Origin: Epiperipatus broadwayi | Lineage: Eukaryota > Onychophora > Udeonychophora > Euonychophora > Peripatidae | Direction: 5' to 3' | DNA length: 64,000 nt | NCBI GenBank assembly: GCA_028023455.1 | Contig: JAQFVV010012495.1 | Coordinates: 3,359,516-3,423,515 of the forward strand | Part shown: in pieces, positions 10,998-21,905 of the stretch | How positions within the stretch are numbered: the first letter of the stretch is position 1 | How the letters are laid out: every line of letters begins with the position of its first letter | Notes under the pieces: model-generated | What the model was told of the DNA's origin: nothing | The model's database searches: none | The model's input: only the letters and a program-made list of their open reading frames with translations | Made by a program: the position numbers and the translations under genes

Positions 10998-12639
10998 CAG
11001 GTTGCACACCCAGGTGCCATATTGAAATTTAAAAAAACAACTGATTTAAGACACAATTTTCACAATAACTTCAGTTTTAATAAGATTAGAGGAAAAAAAC
11101 ATTACATCGATAGAAACTAGAAAAACTAAGAAAAACAATAAGGCTAAAACCAATAGTGATTACTATTTAAAAAATAAATAAAAAAAGAAATTTCAACATA
11201 CAACATAATTATTACTGTATTGTTTCTTCATAATTTCTAATTTATCATTAACTAAGTTAAATTACAACTTTACTGATCATTTCTTTGTATTCCTCACAAA
11301 ATTATCTTTCAAACCATATATATTTTTACCTGAGATGGTCCATAACTTCAGAATCTCCAAAACTATTCGTATAAGAAGTCATTTTTATCTTGTACCCCAA
11401 ATGTTAACAAATCTCAAAGGCACCTATAAGAAAAAAATTCATCCTAATAAATGGCATAAAACAAATCATTTGCAGAAAGTGGATATACATTTGTCATCAT
11501 AGCAATTGGCTTCTTGTCTATCTAAAACTACAAATTGTAGGTTACTGTCTGCATCAATGATAAAATTAATTTCATCTCTTCATTTTATATTTTTGTATAC
11601 ACCAATGATGTTTATATTCTTTATTTTCATTTATCTCATTTGCTAGCTATAAACTGGAAAATAATGTGATGCAAGATGTGGCAAAACTACTAACTCCATA
11701 GCATGAGTATCAAGGTATAGGCAAGAATCAGAATTTGATTCTTTGTGTGCCTACAATTCCATGTGGTATATACGTAACCATTATGGCTATCACCACACAC
11801 TCACCATTTGAAATCACTCTTTATTGGTTTTAAGTGCTTATATTTTCACCTGGTACTATGCCCAATAAATTTTGTGATTGCTTTACTGCAATCTTTCTAT
11901 ACATCTGATAATCAGTCTTAAAATCATTGCACTGCCCTATATATATAAGTCATTATTTATTATACAAACACAAACATGAAAGTGCAAATACAAATACACT
12001 AATACAAAAATAAACACATTAATAAATAGTTAAACCTTTTGAAAATCATTAGGTCTCTAAAATAAGGTTGCCTCAAACTTGGATCAGAGACTCAAAATTA
12101 CATTATATATAAACTACTTTTGTTATATTTCAATACAAATTTATAAACTGTATAATAAAGAGTGTAAATGATTTAATATTACATAATTTATATAGTACAC
12201 AGACACACAAATACAAATGCAAACACATTAATAAATTATACTATTTACCAAATAATTGTAAAAAAATTAAAAATATTATTCAAATAATTAAAAAATTAAA
12301 ATTGAATACTTATAACCAACATTCTGTGATTACGTTTTTATTATGTTGAAGGCTTTGAAATCTGAATTATCAGCTTATATTAATCCATTTTATTATTGAC
12401 TTTGACTGATTAAAAAATTCTGCCTTTATCTTCTCTATGCAAACTAATAAACTTAGCAGAAAAGACAAAAAATTAAATGAACCTTTTATGCCATTTCAAA
12501 GTGATTTTCAAGCAGCAATGAATGCCAGGATTTCTGTTGATATCATGCTTAGAGTTTTTTGCAGAATTTAAAAAAGAAAACAAAATTTCAATGAATCACC
12601 CTGATGCAAGTATACAACATGCTACAATGGAGCAACCCA
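10998..12639 (-). mobile_element. Degraded piggyBac transposon with TTAA duplication
   Basis: TTAA lies immediately outside both ends (10994-10997 and 12640-12643), and removing the insert restores the interrupted LINE exactly. The ends are imperfectly inverted (GGTTGCACACC against GGGTTGCTCC). In minus-strand frames over about 11780-11870 one reads KFIGHSTR, then KPIKSDFKW, then VCGDSHNGYVYT. This matches the order and spacing of the piggyBac transposase core around its FKGR and KPIKRG...WV..DS..GY segment. Stops and frameshifts are abundant, so it is dead. piggyBac transposases cut and paste at TTAA, which explains the flanks. Confidence 0.8.
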
Positions 12640-12676
12640 TTAAACGGTAAATTACTTTCATTGCTATTATCATAAA

Positions 12677-12886
12677 TTAACTTGCACCTAATATTCTGTT
12701 TCTGTTTATATTTAAACACTTTTTACTCCCCATACTAGTTTTCCATCTCTCCAACTCTCTATTATTTATTAATGCATTTATTCTATTCCATTCCTTACCA
12801 CTATAACAATCAACAATTCTCCTCACACTATCATCACATTTTGTGTAAGTATATTGACATACATTCTTTATCCAAATCTTTTGCAT
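12677..12886 (-). pseudogene. LINE family Z C-terminal coding remnant
   Basis: A 69-codon frame reads QKIWIKNVCQYTYTKCDD, then VRRIVDCYSGKEWNRI, then a MGSKKCLNINRNRI block. The plus-strand copy at 20690-20930 carries the same order of blocks with stops. This is the region between the reverse transcriptase and the terminal zinc-finger-like segment of this LINE. Function of this part is unknown. Confidence 0.6.
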
Positions 12887-13480
12887 ACCACATTACCTTT
12901 CTCATCCATTTTGCTGACTGCCCTTTATTCATAACCCAATTAAATATTATTTTGGCTCTTTTTTATTATCCATAAACTGCAACCTACTGAACATTTTCAA
13001 TTTGCTTTTTGTATCTCTCATATAAAAGCTTGACAATCTCATTTCTCCTTGAATTGCCTCCTTTGCTATCTACACATCTGCATCTAATACATCTCTTCCT
13101 ACTTCTCTTTGTATTTTTTCTCAGTAATCTAACACCCCTTTACTAACACATAATGCATTGTTACCATATGTTAATCCTGCTACTGCTATTCTCTTCCATA
13201 CAATTCTAGCTATATTATATTTATTATATGAAAACATTATTAATTTCTTTATCATCTCTTTCTTTTCTTTGCTTCATTTATCAATTTTTTCTCCCATCCA
13301 TCCAAGAATTTTCTCTGATTACTTAAGACAATTCCCAAATAGTTATACATATACAGCACACTTAACTTTAAATCCCCCAATAAAAATTCTTTGTCTCTCT
13401 TTCCCCAGTATTAATCATCATTACTTCTGATTTTTCTTCACTAAATTTAATCCCCATCTCTTTACCCACACTTGCACATG

Positions 13481-14400
13481 TCCTCAGATTACTGGGGGAG
13501 GTGGGGTTTCAGTGCTTTCTCATTATTTCATCTAAATTTCTAGCTATTAAAAAGTTATATTTGCTTAAGTTTAGAGTAAATAGCTAATAGAACAATTAAA
13601 TGCTAGTTACTTATGGAAAATAGAGAATATTACAGAATTCTTTTATAATAGGAAAAAATATATAGAAACAAGTTGAAACCAGTTAAATGTCAAAATGTAA
13701 TAGGGGTAAGAGAGAACACATGAAAGTCTGTTTCCCACCAGTAAATATTTTTTCGCAACACCTTAGAAACTGCAAAACTAAATTTTCACTTTCGAAATAT
13801 CTTTTAAACACAATCTAAAATGAATGTTATGGCTCTACTAAGACAGAAATGAAATGGCTATTCTTAAGTATCAATCAAATAGTATTTGACTCTCTTCAAT
13901 AAGATAAAATATATTGAACCATTTTCATTGCAGCATCCCAAAATTTTTTCCCATCAATAAATAACACCTCTACAATAAAAAGGAATGTAATTAAACATTA
14001 TTTTAAATAAATAAAAAAATGAAAAGATGTGTATTTTAAAAGGTTTTGATTTTTACCAATGTACCCCTCATCTCAGCTCTATTATATCATAATCCATCAT
14101 TAGCACAGCGAGTTATACACCTCTCTTATTAAGAATCCATTTTGGAATAGCTTTATTTTTTAAATGAGATGGAATGACTTCACTTTATATATATTTAGGT
14201 TAACTAAATTTGTGCAATTCAATATGCCCTGATTTAAGCATGGTCAGTGAGAGTTGGTATATATACAAATACACTTTACACTTAAGTGATTCTAAGTTTT
14301 TTAAACTCTTATTGCTGGGTGAGTGAGCGCAGAAATTTGTAATATTTAAGAAATAGCGCATTATCAGAGGTTGACTTCCGTTTGAATAATATAAGATCTG
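13481..14400. other. AT-rich stretch, nothing recognised
   Basis: No gene, RNA or repeat boundary recognised. Confidence 0.45.
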
Positions 14401-14404
14401 CTTA

Positions 14405-14525
14405 AAATTTTCATTTACCAGATACTGATTTAGTATAGTTGGAGAAGTATCCGACTCTGGCATGTAAGATCATTGGTTCAATTTCAGTTTTAGCATTTCC
14501 ATGCTCGAACTTCTTACTTATAATA
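14405..14525 (+). mobile_element. tRNA-like SINE relic
   Basis: A B-box-like GGTTCAATTTC lies at about 14472, preceded by an A-box-like AGTATAGTTGGAGAAG, and followed by a CTCGAACTTCTTA block. A CTAGAACTTCTTA block also ends the similar relic at 34880-34985. It is diverged and may be a decayed tRNA-derived SINE head. It is not a functional tRNA. Confidence 0.4.
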
Positions 14526-14711
14526 AAGCCATTCGATTATTCATTTTACCTATTAAGTGAAACATATAAACGATGACATCTGGAATATATATTTGTTTTG
14601 CTTAAATAATTTATTTGCAGATATACTATTTTATTATCTAAATATAATAAACACCTCCATACTTCCCCATTCTTTTTAAATTCACTTAAATAAAGATATA
14701 ATAAAAGACAA
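14526..14711. other. Short AT-rich spacer
   Basis: Nothing recognised between the tRNA-like relic and the family H fragment. Confidence 0.4.
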
Positions 14712-14790
14712 ATGACCCCTAAGGTGCATTTCGTGCTGAACCAGCACTCATCAGTTGGCCCAGGTCACTATCTCTCATATATATCTTTAT
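14712..14790 (-). ncRNA. Family H fragment with an intact hammerhead core
   Basis: Little more than the hammerhead region survives here. Read on the minus strand, the core CTGATGA (complement of 14748-14754) is followed by stem II GTGCTG-GTT-CAGCAC, fully paired over 6 bp, then GAAA. The outer GACC/GGTC pairing of helix I is present. Helix III and the cleavage-site bases have diverged from the family consensus (GCACC in place of ACGTATA), so cleavage is doubtful. It is the best-preserved stem II in the window. Confidence 0.65.
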
Positions 14791-15507
14791 TATATGAAAA
14801 GTATTTATCTAGAGTAAATTGTTACATTTTCATTTATCATTGTCAAACGTCCTCCACTCACAACTTTGACGCCATCCATTTCAGATAAATACAGTAATGA
14901 TTATTACTAATCATTTTCGAAACTAGAGATGAATAATTATTTTCAATATATATATTAACGAAAAATAGGTCGTTTGTTTTTCTTACAAAATTTAAAAAAA
15001 AAAAAACATTCTAAATTTTATTCCATTTTTAAAAATTGCACTCTATTCATTTTTAAAAAAAATATTTATTATAATTATTAAAAAATATGCAATTAAAAAA
15101 AATCATATAAACTATTACTTTCAAAGTTACGTGCAACAAAAAGAATAAAAAAATAAATTGCAAAATTCATATCTATTTATTTTATTAAAAGATATTTTTA
15201 GCAATCGGCTCTAGCAGCAAAAGTTAGTTTTTTTTTTTTTTTTAAGAAAGCACTGAAGAAAGAGTATTAGTTTTCATTTTCTGTTTTTAACTGATCTTTA
15301 ATAAATATAGCGAGACTTCTTTTGTAATGGTTATATATATAATAAGAATAAACATTACAAATTGTCTATTCATTTTAGCGTGCATTTTTATTTAATAAAA
15401 CCAATGAAGTTTAGATCTTAAAGACGTCTGATGGCTAATTAAAAATTATTTTAAAACATCCAAAACAATTAGTACAAAAATAAATAAATAAAAGATAGAT
15501 AAACAGA
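14791..15507. other. AT-rich stretch, nothing recognised
   Basis: Homopolymer A and T runs near 14995-15005 and 15228-15243. No gene seen. Confidence 0.45.
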
Positions 15508-15605
15508 GCAAAACTCTCCATACAGTATTGCCACCTGTGCTAAACAGAGTAATCAATGGATGCCAGAAGTGCTAGTATAGAAAATGTGATCATGTGATGC
15601 TTAAA
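15508..15605 (-). mobile_element. MITE-like family M, partial copy
   Basis: It contains, in reverse sense, the TATGGAGAGTTTTGCT end, the CCATTGATTACTC block and the CATCACATGATCAC block that also occur at 893-1012. The homology is clear by eye over about 95 bp. No coding content. Confidence 0.55.
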
Positions 15606-16630
15606 AGATAGATAACTTATATTTACATTTTTTACAATTGCGGACATTCTATATGTTCGTCGTCACAGACCTTATATACATGTCTACACGTTTATATGAT
15701 ATGATATACTATAAAGCCTAATGACTTTACTGCTTAGGATGTCATAAGGAATTTGGGCGGTTATTCTTGAGCGGCGGCGGAGTTCTTGCCGCCTCCCCCC
15801 TTTCAATCCCTCCCTGCGGGGGGGGGGGGGGTGTATTAATTAAAAATAAATAAAATTAATGAGGAAATATTTTCGATCAAAAAAAAAAATATTTTAATAT
15901 ATAAAAAAATAAACAAATTCATTTTAATTAAAAAAAAAAAAAAATGTACGTTGTGAGAACTGACTTTTGCAAAGTACAAGGAAATAAACTGTAAATACCC
16001 TGGAAGTGGGTGATGTAGCTGGTGAGGGTCCAATGATTGCTATCTTTTGTCATTAGGGAAGAAAGTCCTTAATAGGCTTTTAAGCTTCTGGATGCCATAG
16101 CAACATTTTATGCAACACAAATGACAATTGTACAAACTTCATCTCTTCCCAAATACTTAAATAAGATAAATCAAATTCACGGTGCAGTTTTGTACATGTA
16201 TACTTATATATATGTAGAAAAAAAATAAAGTTGTTGTATTAATGCTTTTTGAGATGAGTAACATCATTAATCTCTAACCAGGTGGATCAAAGAAAACAAG
16301 TAATGCTATTTTTATTTAAAACAAACAAACAATTTTATTAGGCAATTTTTTTTTTTTTTTTCAAACTTGAAGATATGAAATTCAATTGGATATTTTGCAG
16401 TTTATCTTTCCAAACAGACAAATTCAATGGTGTATAAATTACAAGTACATTTTGTAAATACATAACAAAGGTATAAAATAAATAAATAAAGGGGGAAAAA
16501 ATTATCTATAATGAGCTCAGTCATGAAACCAGGCTCCATGTAGCATTAACAATGCCTGGAGGAGCAAAAGGCCTGTCTCTGGTTTTAATTTTTGAAATTT
16601 TTTGCAAAAGAATGATTGTAATTTCTTAGA
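15606..16630. other. AT-rich stretch with homopolymer tracts
   Basis: A GC-rich patch at 15765-15832 ends in a run of at least 14 G. Runs of A and T occur near 15880-15890, 15930-15943 and 16347-16360. No gene recognised. Confidence 0.45.
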
Positions 16631-17119
16631 AGTAATTAAGGTTGAAGCAAAAATGGCATCTTAGAAACCAAAGAATAAACTTAAGGAAAATAGCAATCTT
16701 AATTGATGGGAAAGGCCTTCTGTCGTGCTATCAATGAGAGTAGAAATAGAAGAAGTATGCGATTTGGTAATTGACTCGATGATATTTCTATAGATAAGAG
16801 CAAGACATTGGAGCAGAAAACAATGTATTGTTTCTTCAGACTTATAACAAAGAGAACTAAGGGGGTCAATATTAGCATGCACCATTCTCTGTGATAATAA
16901 ATGACTAGTATAGAGAGAGAGAGAGAGAGGGGGAGAGAGAGAGAGGGAGAGAGAGAGAGGGGGAGAGGGAGAGAGAGAGGGAGAGGGAGGGGGAGGGGGA
17001 GGGGGAGAGGGGGAGGGGAGAGGGAGAGGGGGAGAGGGAGAGGGAGAGAGAGAGAGAATTGATTTTGATAAAGAAATCAAGATATTTTGAAAAACATCTA
17101 ACAGAATAAATTTGAACAA
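16631..17119 (-). mobile_element. LINE 3' coding tail interrupted by a purine tract
   Basis: On the minus strand the frame at 16661-17119 contains LCYKSEETIHCFLLQC followed by LALIYRNIIESI. The pattern C-x-K-S-E-E-T-x-x-H-F-L-x-x-C-P-A-L is typical of the zinc-finger-like end of many LINE reverse transcriptase proteins, where a CxxC, a His and a Cys bind zinc. The first Cys is not evident here. Upstream in the frame the codons come from the GA/GGGA tract at 16912-17058, which has inserted or expanded, so the 152-codon frame is a chimera. Confidence 0.6.
16912..17058. repeat. Homopurine (GA)n/(GGGA)n tract, about 147 bp
   Basis: An almost pure purine run on the plus strand (C/T only on the minus). 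Such tracts can form triplex (H-DNA) structures. It sits inside the LINE tail at 16631-17119. Confidence 0.9.
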
Positions 17120-17621
17120 ATTAAGAGAATTTCTTGCAAAAGTTTTTATTTATTTTTAAGAATTTTTGAAAACTGAGAATTTAAATCTTTAATCATTTAT
17201 TTCAAATACTATCTGATAAAAACTACTAATCTTTTTAAAATGTAAACAGCCATAGCTTTTTTGTATATATTAAGGTTTATACGATTTATTAAGTCAAATT
17301 ATGAGGAATGGCTTAGATTGCACTCAACTAGAATGCAATATTTATCTACTAATGTCATTTGCAAGGTGGAAAAAGATAACAGTGTTAATAATGCACAAAC
17401 TCGGGTCTCTAATTAAATTATTGATGTCATGTGTCTCGATAAATCCCAACATAACCAAAATTCTAAATACAGAAAAAAATATAGTTTTATTTTAAAAAAC
17501 TTTTTTTTATATTGTTACATCAAACTTTTTCATTTCATTATTCAATTTCAAAAAGTATTTCTTTGAAGATTTGTGATGATGTCATTTTAGTATTAATTAT
17601 TTGTTGTACTATTTCCATAAT
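17120..17621. other. AT-rich stretch, nothing recognised
   Basis: The plus-strand 64-codon frame at 17301-17495 has no motif. No gene called. Confidence 0.4.
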
Positions 17622-18660
17622 CATATAATTCTATAATTAAAAATCACTTCTTTTCTTGTCAAAAACTTTATTTGATGTATATATATATATCCACTTATTT
17701 CCAACGTTTCGACTATCTTTACTCTATAGTCATTTTCAAGGATCTAGAAAAAAACATTACATTATAAACAAACTTCACATAATAAAAACAAAAATAATCA
17801 AAAACAATATAAAGCATATAAACCCCATAAAATTTAAAAATAAATAAAATACATTAAAATCAATTAAATTAAAAACACAAAACATACACCACACTTACTT
17901 GACTCCCTTCTCAAAAAACTTTCCCTTTTTACATTTTTTATCCAAAAAACCAATTGTCACAATAAAAAAACTCATTTCCTTTTTCTTTCTTATATACTTC
18001 AAAAATGAATTTATTTCCAAAAATAATTCTTTATTCATGTCTTATCCAATTCTATTTAAAACAGGTTTATATCTTTTTATATATAAACTCTCTTTTACCA
18101 TTCTTTCTTTATACAATCTAACCCTCTCCAACATTTTAATCTTAAAATCTATATGTCCAATTTCCTTACTATAAAGAAAGAATGGTAAAAGAGAGTTTAT
18201 ATATAAAAAGATATAAACCTGTTTTAAATAGAATTGGATAAGACATGAATAAAGAATTATTTTTGGAAATAAATTCATTTTTGAAGTATATAAGAAAGAA
18301 AAAGGAAATGAGTTTTTTTATTGTGACAATTGGTTTTTTGGATAAAAAATGTAAAAAGGGAAAGTTTTTTGAGAAGGGAGTCAAGTAAGTGTGGTGTATG
18401 TTTTGTGTTTTTAATTTAATTGATTTTAATGTATTTTATTTATTTTTAAATTTTATGGGGTTTATATGCTTTATATTGTTTTTGATTATTTTTGTTTTCA
18501 TTATGTGAAGTTTGTTTATAATGTAATGTTTTTTCTAGATCCTTGAACATGACTATAGAGTAAAGATAGTCGAAACGTTGGAAATAAGTGGATATATATA
18601 TATACATCAAATAAAGTTTTTGACAAGAAAAGAAGTGATTTTTAATTATAGAATTATATG
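17622..18660. repeat. Large inverted repeat, 489-bp arms, 62-bp loop
   Basis: The left arm 17622-18110 and right arm 18173-18660 are near-identical reverse complements, shown for example by the same protein frame starting MTPFSKNFPFLHF on both strands. Each arm holds a (TA)n block and a stem motif, GACTAT-AGAGTAAAG-ATAGTC followed by GAAACG (right arm about 18549-18580, complement at about 17703-17735). A comparable stem-then-TCGAAA motif lies just 3' of the Penelope-like open frame at 59246, so the arms are probably terminal parts of a Penelope-like element in inverted dimer form. No real gene is inside. Confidence 0.85.
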
Positions 18661-19381
18661 GCTATATGTACTGTATATTTTTGAAAAGAAAAAAGGATTG
18701 AGTCGTGATTAGAAACAGAAGTAAATGGATTTGTTTATTTCCATAATCTAATAATAAAAACTAAATATCTTTAGAAAGATTTTAAACTTTATTCAAAATT
18801 TCTAAATACATTCAAGTGCTAGTTACTGTACACAAATTAGTATTTAGCACTTCTCTCTTCTTCAGGTGTTGCTAGCCTGCCCAGTGGTAGTGTGAGCATG
18901 GAAATAAACCTGGACCATTATATTTTTGAATACAAAATTTTAAGGTAATGCTCTAAACAACTGAGCTGAGCTATTGTGCCCAAACACAATTAGTACAGCA
19001 TTATCTTAACATCCAGTACTCAGGAATCTAAAGGTTCAAGTTCAATTCCTAAGCTAATACTATTACTCGTCAGTCACAACACCTGAAAAAGAGAGAAAAA
19101 TACTACTACTCGAAAATGTGTTAAATAATACCAAAAATTATTCACTTTTACGCTTGTTAGAGAAGCTATATTTATTAATATTTATTTATGCTTAGCGCTT
19201 TCAAAGCTCCATGGCTTCATATTTATAGCGGAGTGCAGTTGATAGTAATGAGGGGGAGTATTCTAATTTATGCTAATTGGTTAGATGCTGTGTTTTAGTA
19301 TTTTATTTTGTTTAAATTTTGTTTGGATTAGTTTGTCCATCTTTTTGAAATGGCAAAACAGGTATCTTTTCTATTGATAGA

Positions 19382-19549
19382 TTAAGTGTCATTATTTATG
19401 AAGTATGCTTTTCTTATTTTGTGCCTATGATCATTTCTCTCTTTGTCCACCATTCTGGGGTTGGTATGTTTGAATTTATGACCAGTAGTCTTTTCATGCT
19501 CCAAGAATGCTGATGTAGTCTCTTTGTTATTCAGTGCCCTTTTATACAT

Positions 19550-19602
<53 letters not shown>

Positions 19603-19704
19603 CTTGGATGCTCTCTTTGTGATGGTTGTTTCTGTTTCCCCATAATACGAGGCTCTACACCCAGCCTGAGGGCATTGTATTTGATATACCACTTGAATAC
19701 TAAC
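19382..19704 (-). pseudogene. GIY-YIG endonuclease remnant with microsatellite inside
   Basis: The first piece reads VVYQIQCPQAGC then RASYYGETETTITKRASKH: the GIY-like VVYQI, the paired Cys, the YYG and the downstream Arg and His expected of Penelope endonucleases. The reading then enters a CA/TA/TG tract (19545-19602). The second piece, in another frame, reads LNNKETTSAFLEHEKTTGHKF followed by NDHRHKIRKAYFI, which continues the domain (the EHxxxTGH segment). In Penelope elements this domain cuts the target DNA. The tract shifts the frame, so the gene is dead. Confidence 0.75.
19545..19602. repeat. (CA)n(TA)n(TG)n compound microsatellite
   Basis: CA repeats change to TA and then TG, so the tract is itself self-complementary. 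It interrupts the endonuclease frame of the surrounding Penelope fragment. Confidence 0.9.
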
Positions 19705-19815
19705 CCATGTGCTATTAATAACAGTCAAATGTATTTGGAAAGTTTAAAAAAAGTTTAAAATTGTCCTAAAGACATTCCATTTTTAATATTAGATGATGGA
19801 AATAGTCTGACCAAT

Positions 19816-20245
19816 AATTAAACTTGAAGTAAGTCATCCGTCCATCCCCTTTTTCCTGTGAAGATTTTTTACATATTTTAGTATTTTACAAACAACTGCT
19901 CTAATATATCTCTAAGTTTTTTAATATGTAGAAAAATATCAGTAATAATAGTTTGGACCAATGATGATGTAAGAGAAACATTACTTCTATATACTGTTTC
20001 CTCATCTTATTTTATGATAATTTCATATTTACAATATATTACAAGTTTTCTCAACATTTTTAAAAATAAAAAACTAACAAAATGAAGCATTTGTGCATTA
20101 ACTACTTTTTCAAGATCAAACATTTATTTTTAGTTAATGTTTAATTAATGTTAAGTAATTACTGGTTCCAAAATGCTTTGTTCTAACATTTTCTAGCTCT
20201 GCTAATCTCAGCAAAATCTTTATAGAAGTAAAAAGTTATGCCATT
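19816..20245. other. AT-rich stretch, nothing recognised
   Basis: No gene or repeat boundary recognised. Confidence 0.4.
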
Positions 20246-21400
20246 GTTTGCCACTGTGGCATGACAGTAGTTCAAAGATATTGTTTGGATGAATGGAAGA
20301 AAAAATTGATAAATGAAGCAAAGAAAAGAAAGGGATTGATAAAGAAATTAACAGTGTTTTCATATAATAAATATGATGTAGCTAGAATTATATGGAAGAG
20401 AGTTGCAGTAGCAGGGTTAACATATGGTAATGATGCATTATGTGTTAGTAAAGGGGTATTAGATTACTTAGAAAAAGTTCAAAGGGAAGTACAAAGACAT
20501 GCATTGGATGCAGATATATGGACAGCAAGGGAGGCAATTCAAGGAGAACTGGGATGGTCAAGTTTTTATATGAGAGATGCAAAAAGTAAAATGAAAATGT
20601 TTGGTAGATTGCAGTTTATGGGTAATAAAAGAATAGCCAAAATAGTATTTAATTAGGTTATGAGTAAAGGGCAGGCAGCAAGATGGGTGAGAAAAGTAAT
20701 GCGGTATGCAAAAGATTTGGATAAATAATTTATATCAGTATATTTGTACAAACGATAGGATAATTGTGTTAGGAGGATTGTTAAGTGTTATAGTGGTAAG
20801 GAATGGGATAAAAGAATAGATTTATTAATAAAGAATAGGGAGTTAGAGAGATGGAGAATTAGTATGGAGAGTAAAAAGAGTTTAAATATATATAGATTTA
20901 AACAAAATATTAGGTGCAAGTTAATATATGATAATAGTAAGGAAAGTAATTTATTGTTTAAGGTTCAAATGGGATCTTTAGCAACAAGAGAATATACATG
21001 TAAATAGAAAAATATGGGTGATTTAGTCTGTAAGTTATGAAAAAGGGAATAGAAAATATTAGGCATCTGTTAATTGAATGTAAGTGCTTGAAATAGTAAG
21101 GGTACATGTAATGAAGTTATGGAAGAATACATATGAAAAAAGTGATTATACAGAAAGTGGATTATTGGTTTTTATGCTGGGTTTGGGAAAAGATAAGGGG
21201 GGGGAGTTTAGATATAAAGGCCATAGAGTTGACAAAGATTATGTTGGGGAAATGGGATGGAGCAGAATATGGGAAAACTTAGAGTGGGGAATGGGAGGTA
21301 AAGTGGCTAACAAGTTACTCTGGGCATAATTGCTGGGAGATTCTTGACTTTGTTTAAGGATAAACCACAGTACATCACATTACATCACATCACGTGATAA
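20246..21400 (+). mobile_element. LINE family Z, 3' part, best-preserved tail
   Basis: This copy covers the region after the reverse transcriptase core to the 3' end. It ends in ACATCACATTACATCACATC-type short repeats at about 21373-21393, which serve as the tail of this family (compare 10556-10580). The coding part at 20261-20656 is open for 131 codons. Further broken frames follow to 21329. It is clearly related to the copies at 10556-13480 (minus), 58072-58525 (minus) and 62400-64000 (plus). I cannot assign the clade. Confidence 0.8.
20261..20656 (+). pseudogene. LINE family Z post-RT coding remnant
   Basis: A 131-codon frame includes KKLTVFSYNKYDVARIIWKR, VAGLTYGNDALCVSKGV, LDYLEKVQREVQRHAL and GELGWSSFYMRDAKSKMKMF. 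The block order corresponds to the thumb and connection region that follows the catalytic domain in LINE ORF2 proteins (the ALxYG-like and LexxQR-like segments). The copy at 63660-63947 is similar, with frame breaks. A stop at 20654-20656 ends the frame before the terminal zinc-finger-like part, so it is not functional. Confidence 0.65.
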
Positions 21401-21805
21401 TAGGATTTCATTCATGAAAACAATGATTAATTGGCATCCATGAAATAACAGCAATAGTTCGATGATGTTGGCATCTTTTATATATATATATATAGTAAAT
21501 TTGCTATTGTTATTTAAGTATTATTAAAAATAAAATTATTTACGTTATTTATAGCAGCAACATCAACCTGATTTTTGCATTCTAAGAAATATAAATTTGA
21601 AATTTATAATTGCAATTTGTAATGTTATAATCAACTATTTATTAGTCTGCATTCAGAATGGGTTTTATTTACCTGTTTAAAGAGATTTCTTTAAACTTCT
21701 TTGTATCAATAATTTCAATCTCTGTGGTCAAGTTGCAATCTTTAGGGTCTACATAAGTATATTAGACCATTAATAAGAGTAAGATTCCACAGTTATTGTT
21801 AAATA
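21401..21805. other. AT-rich stretch, nothing recognised
   Basis: A short (TA)n at about 21480-21495. No gene. Confidence 0.4.
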
Positions 21806-21905
21806 GAGGTTGCCTTGACAACAGTTTTGAAATTCTTCATTGTTATTGATATTGGGATTGTCTAAGTGTTGACTGTTTTTTGATAATTTTTATAATATGT
21901 ATAAT
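21806..21905 (+). repeat. Dispersed repeat, paired with 49577-49672
   Basis: The GAGGTTGCCTTGACAA, ATTGTTATTG and GGATTGTCTAAGTGTT blocks occur in the same order at 49577-49672. About 95 bp are shared. The parent element is unknown. Confidence 0.6.

Larger units (their letters stand above)
10556..13480 (-). mobile_element. LINE family Z, 3' part, split by a piggyBac insertion
   Basis: On the minus strand, 13480-12644 and then 10993-10556 together match the plus-strand copy at 20246-21400 and the copy at 62400-64000. The 3' end carries short TGTGATGTGATG-type repeats. Joining 10997 to 12644 across one TTAA restores the same order of sequence as in the copy at 20950-20990, so the piece between is an insertion. 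The coding remnant includes VRRIVDCYSGKEWNRI (12677-12886) and a degraded C-terminal zinc-finger-like segment near 10900-10940 in which one Cys has become Tyr. Confidence 0.8.
19140..19704 (-). mobile_element. Penelope-like element fragment (endonuclease end)
   Basis: A minus-strand insertion within family F. It encodes the C-terminal GIY-YIG endonuclease of a Penelope-like element in two pieces. The exact limits are estimated from where the family F sequence stops and resumes. Confidence 0.65.
18733..19815. mobile_element. Foldback SINE (family F), copy 1, split by a Penelope fragment
   Basis: The left half (about 18733-18980) is in minus sense and the right half (about 18981-19140, then 19705-19815) in plus sense, meeting head to head. 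Each half carries tRNA-like A and B boxes (AGCTCAGTTG and GGTTCAAGTTC) and the tail block GATGATGGAAATAGTC. The intact copy at 31539-31985 has the same structure. The right half is interrupted between about 19140 and 19705 by Penelope-like sequence. Confidence 0.65.

Noticed and set aside
17899-18384. Duplicate MTPFSKNFPF protein on both strands
   Set aside because: The two frames are the two arms of an inverted repeat. The amino-acid sequence has no motif and tracks AT content.
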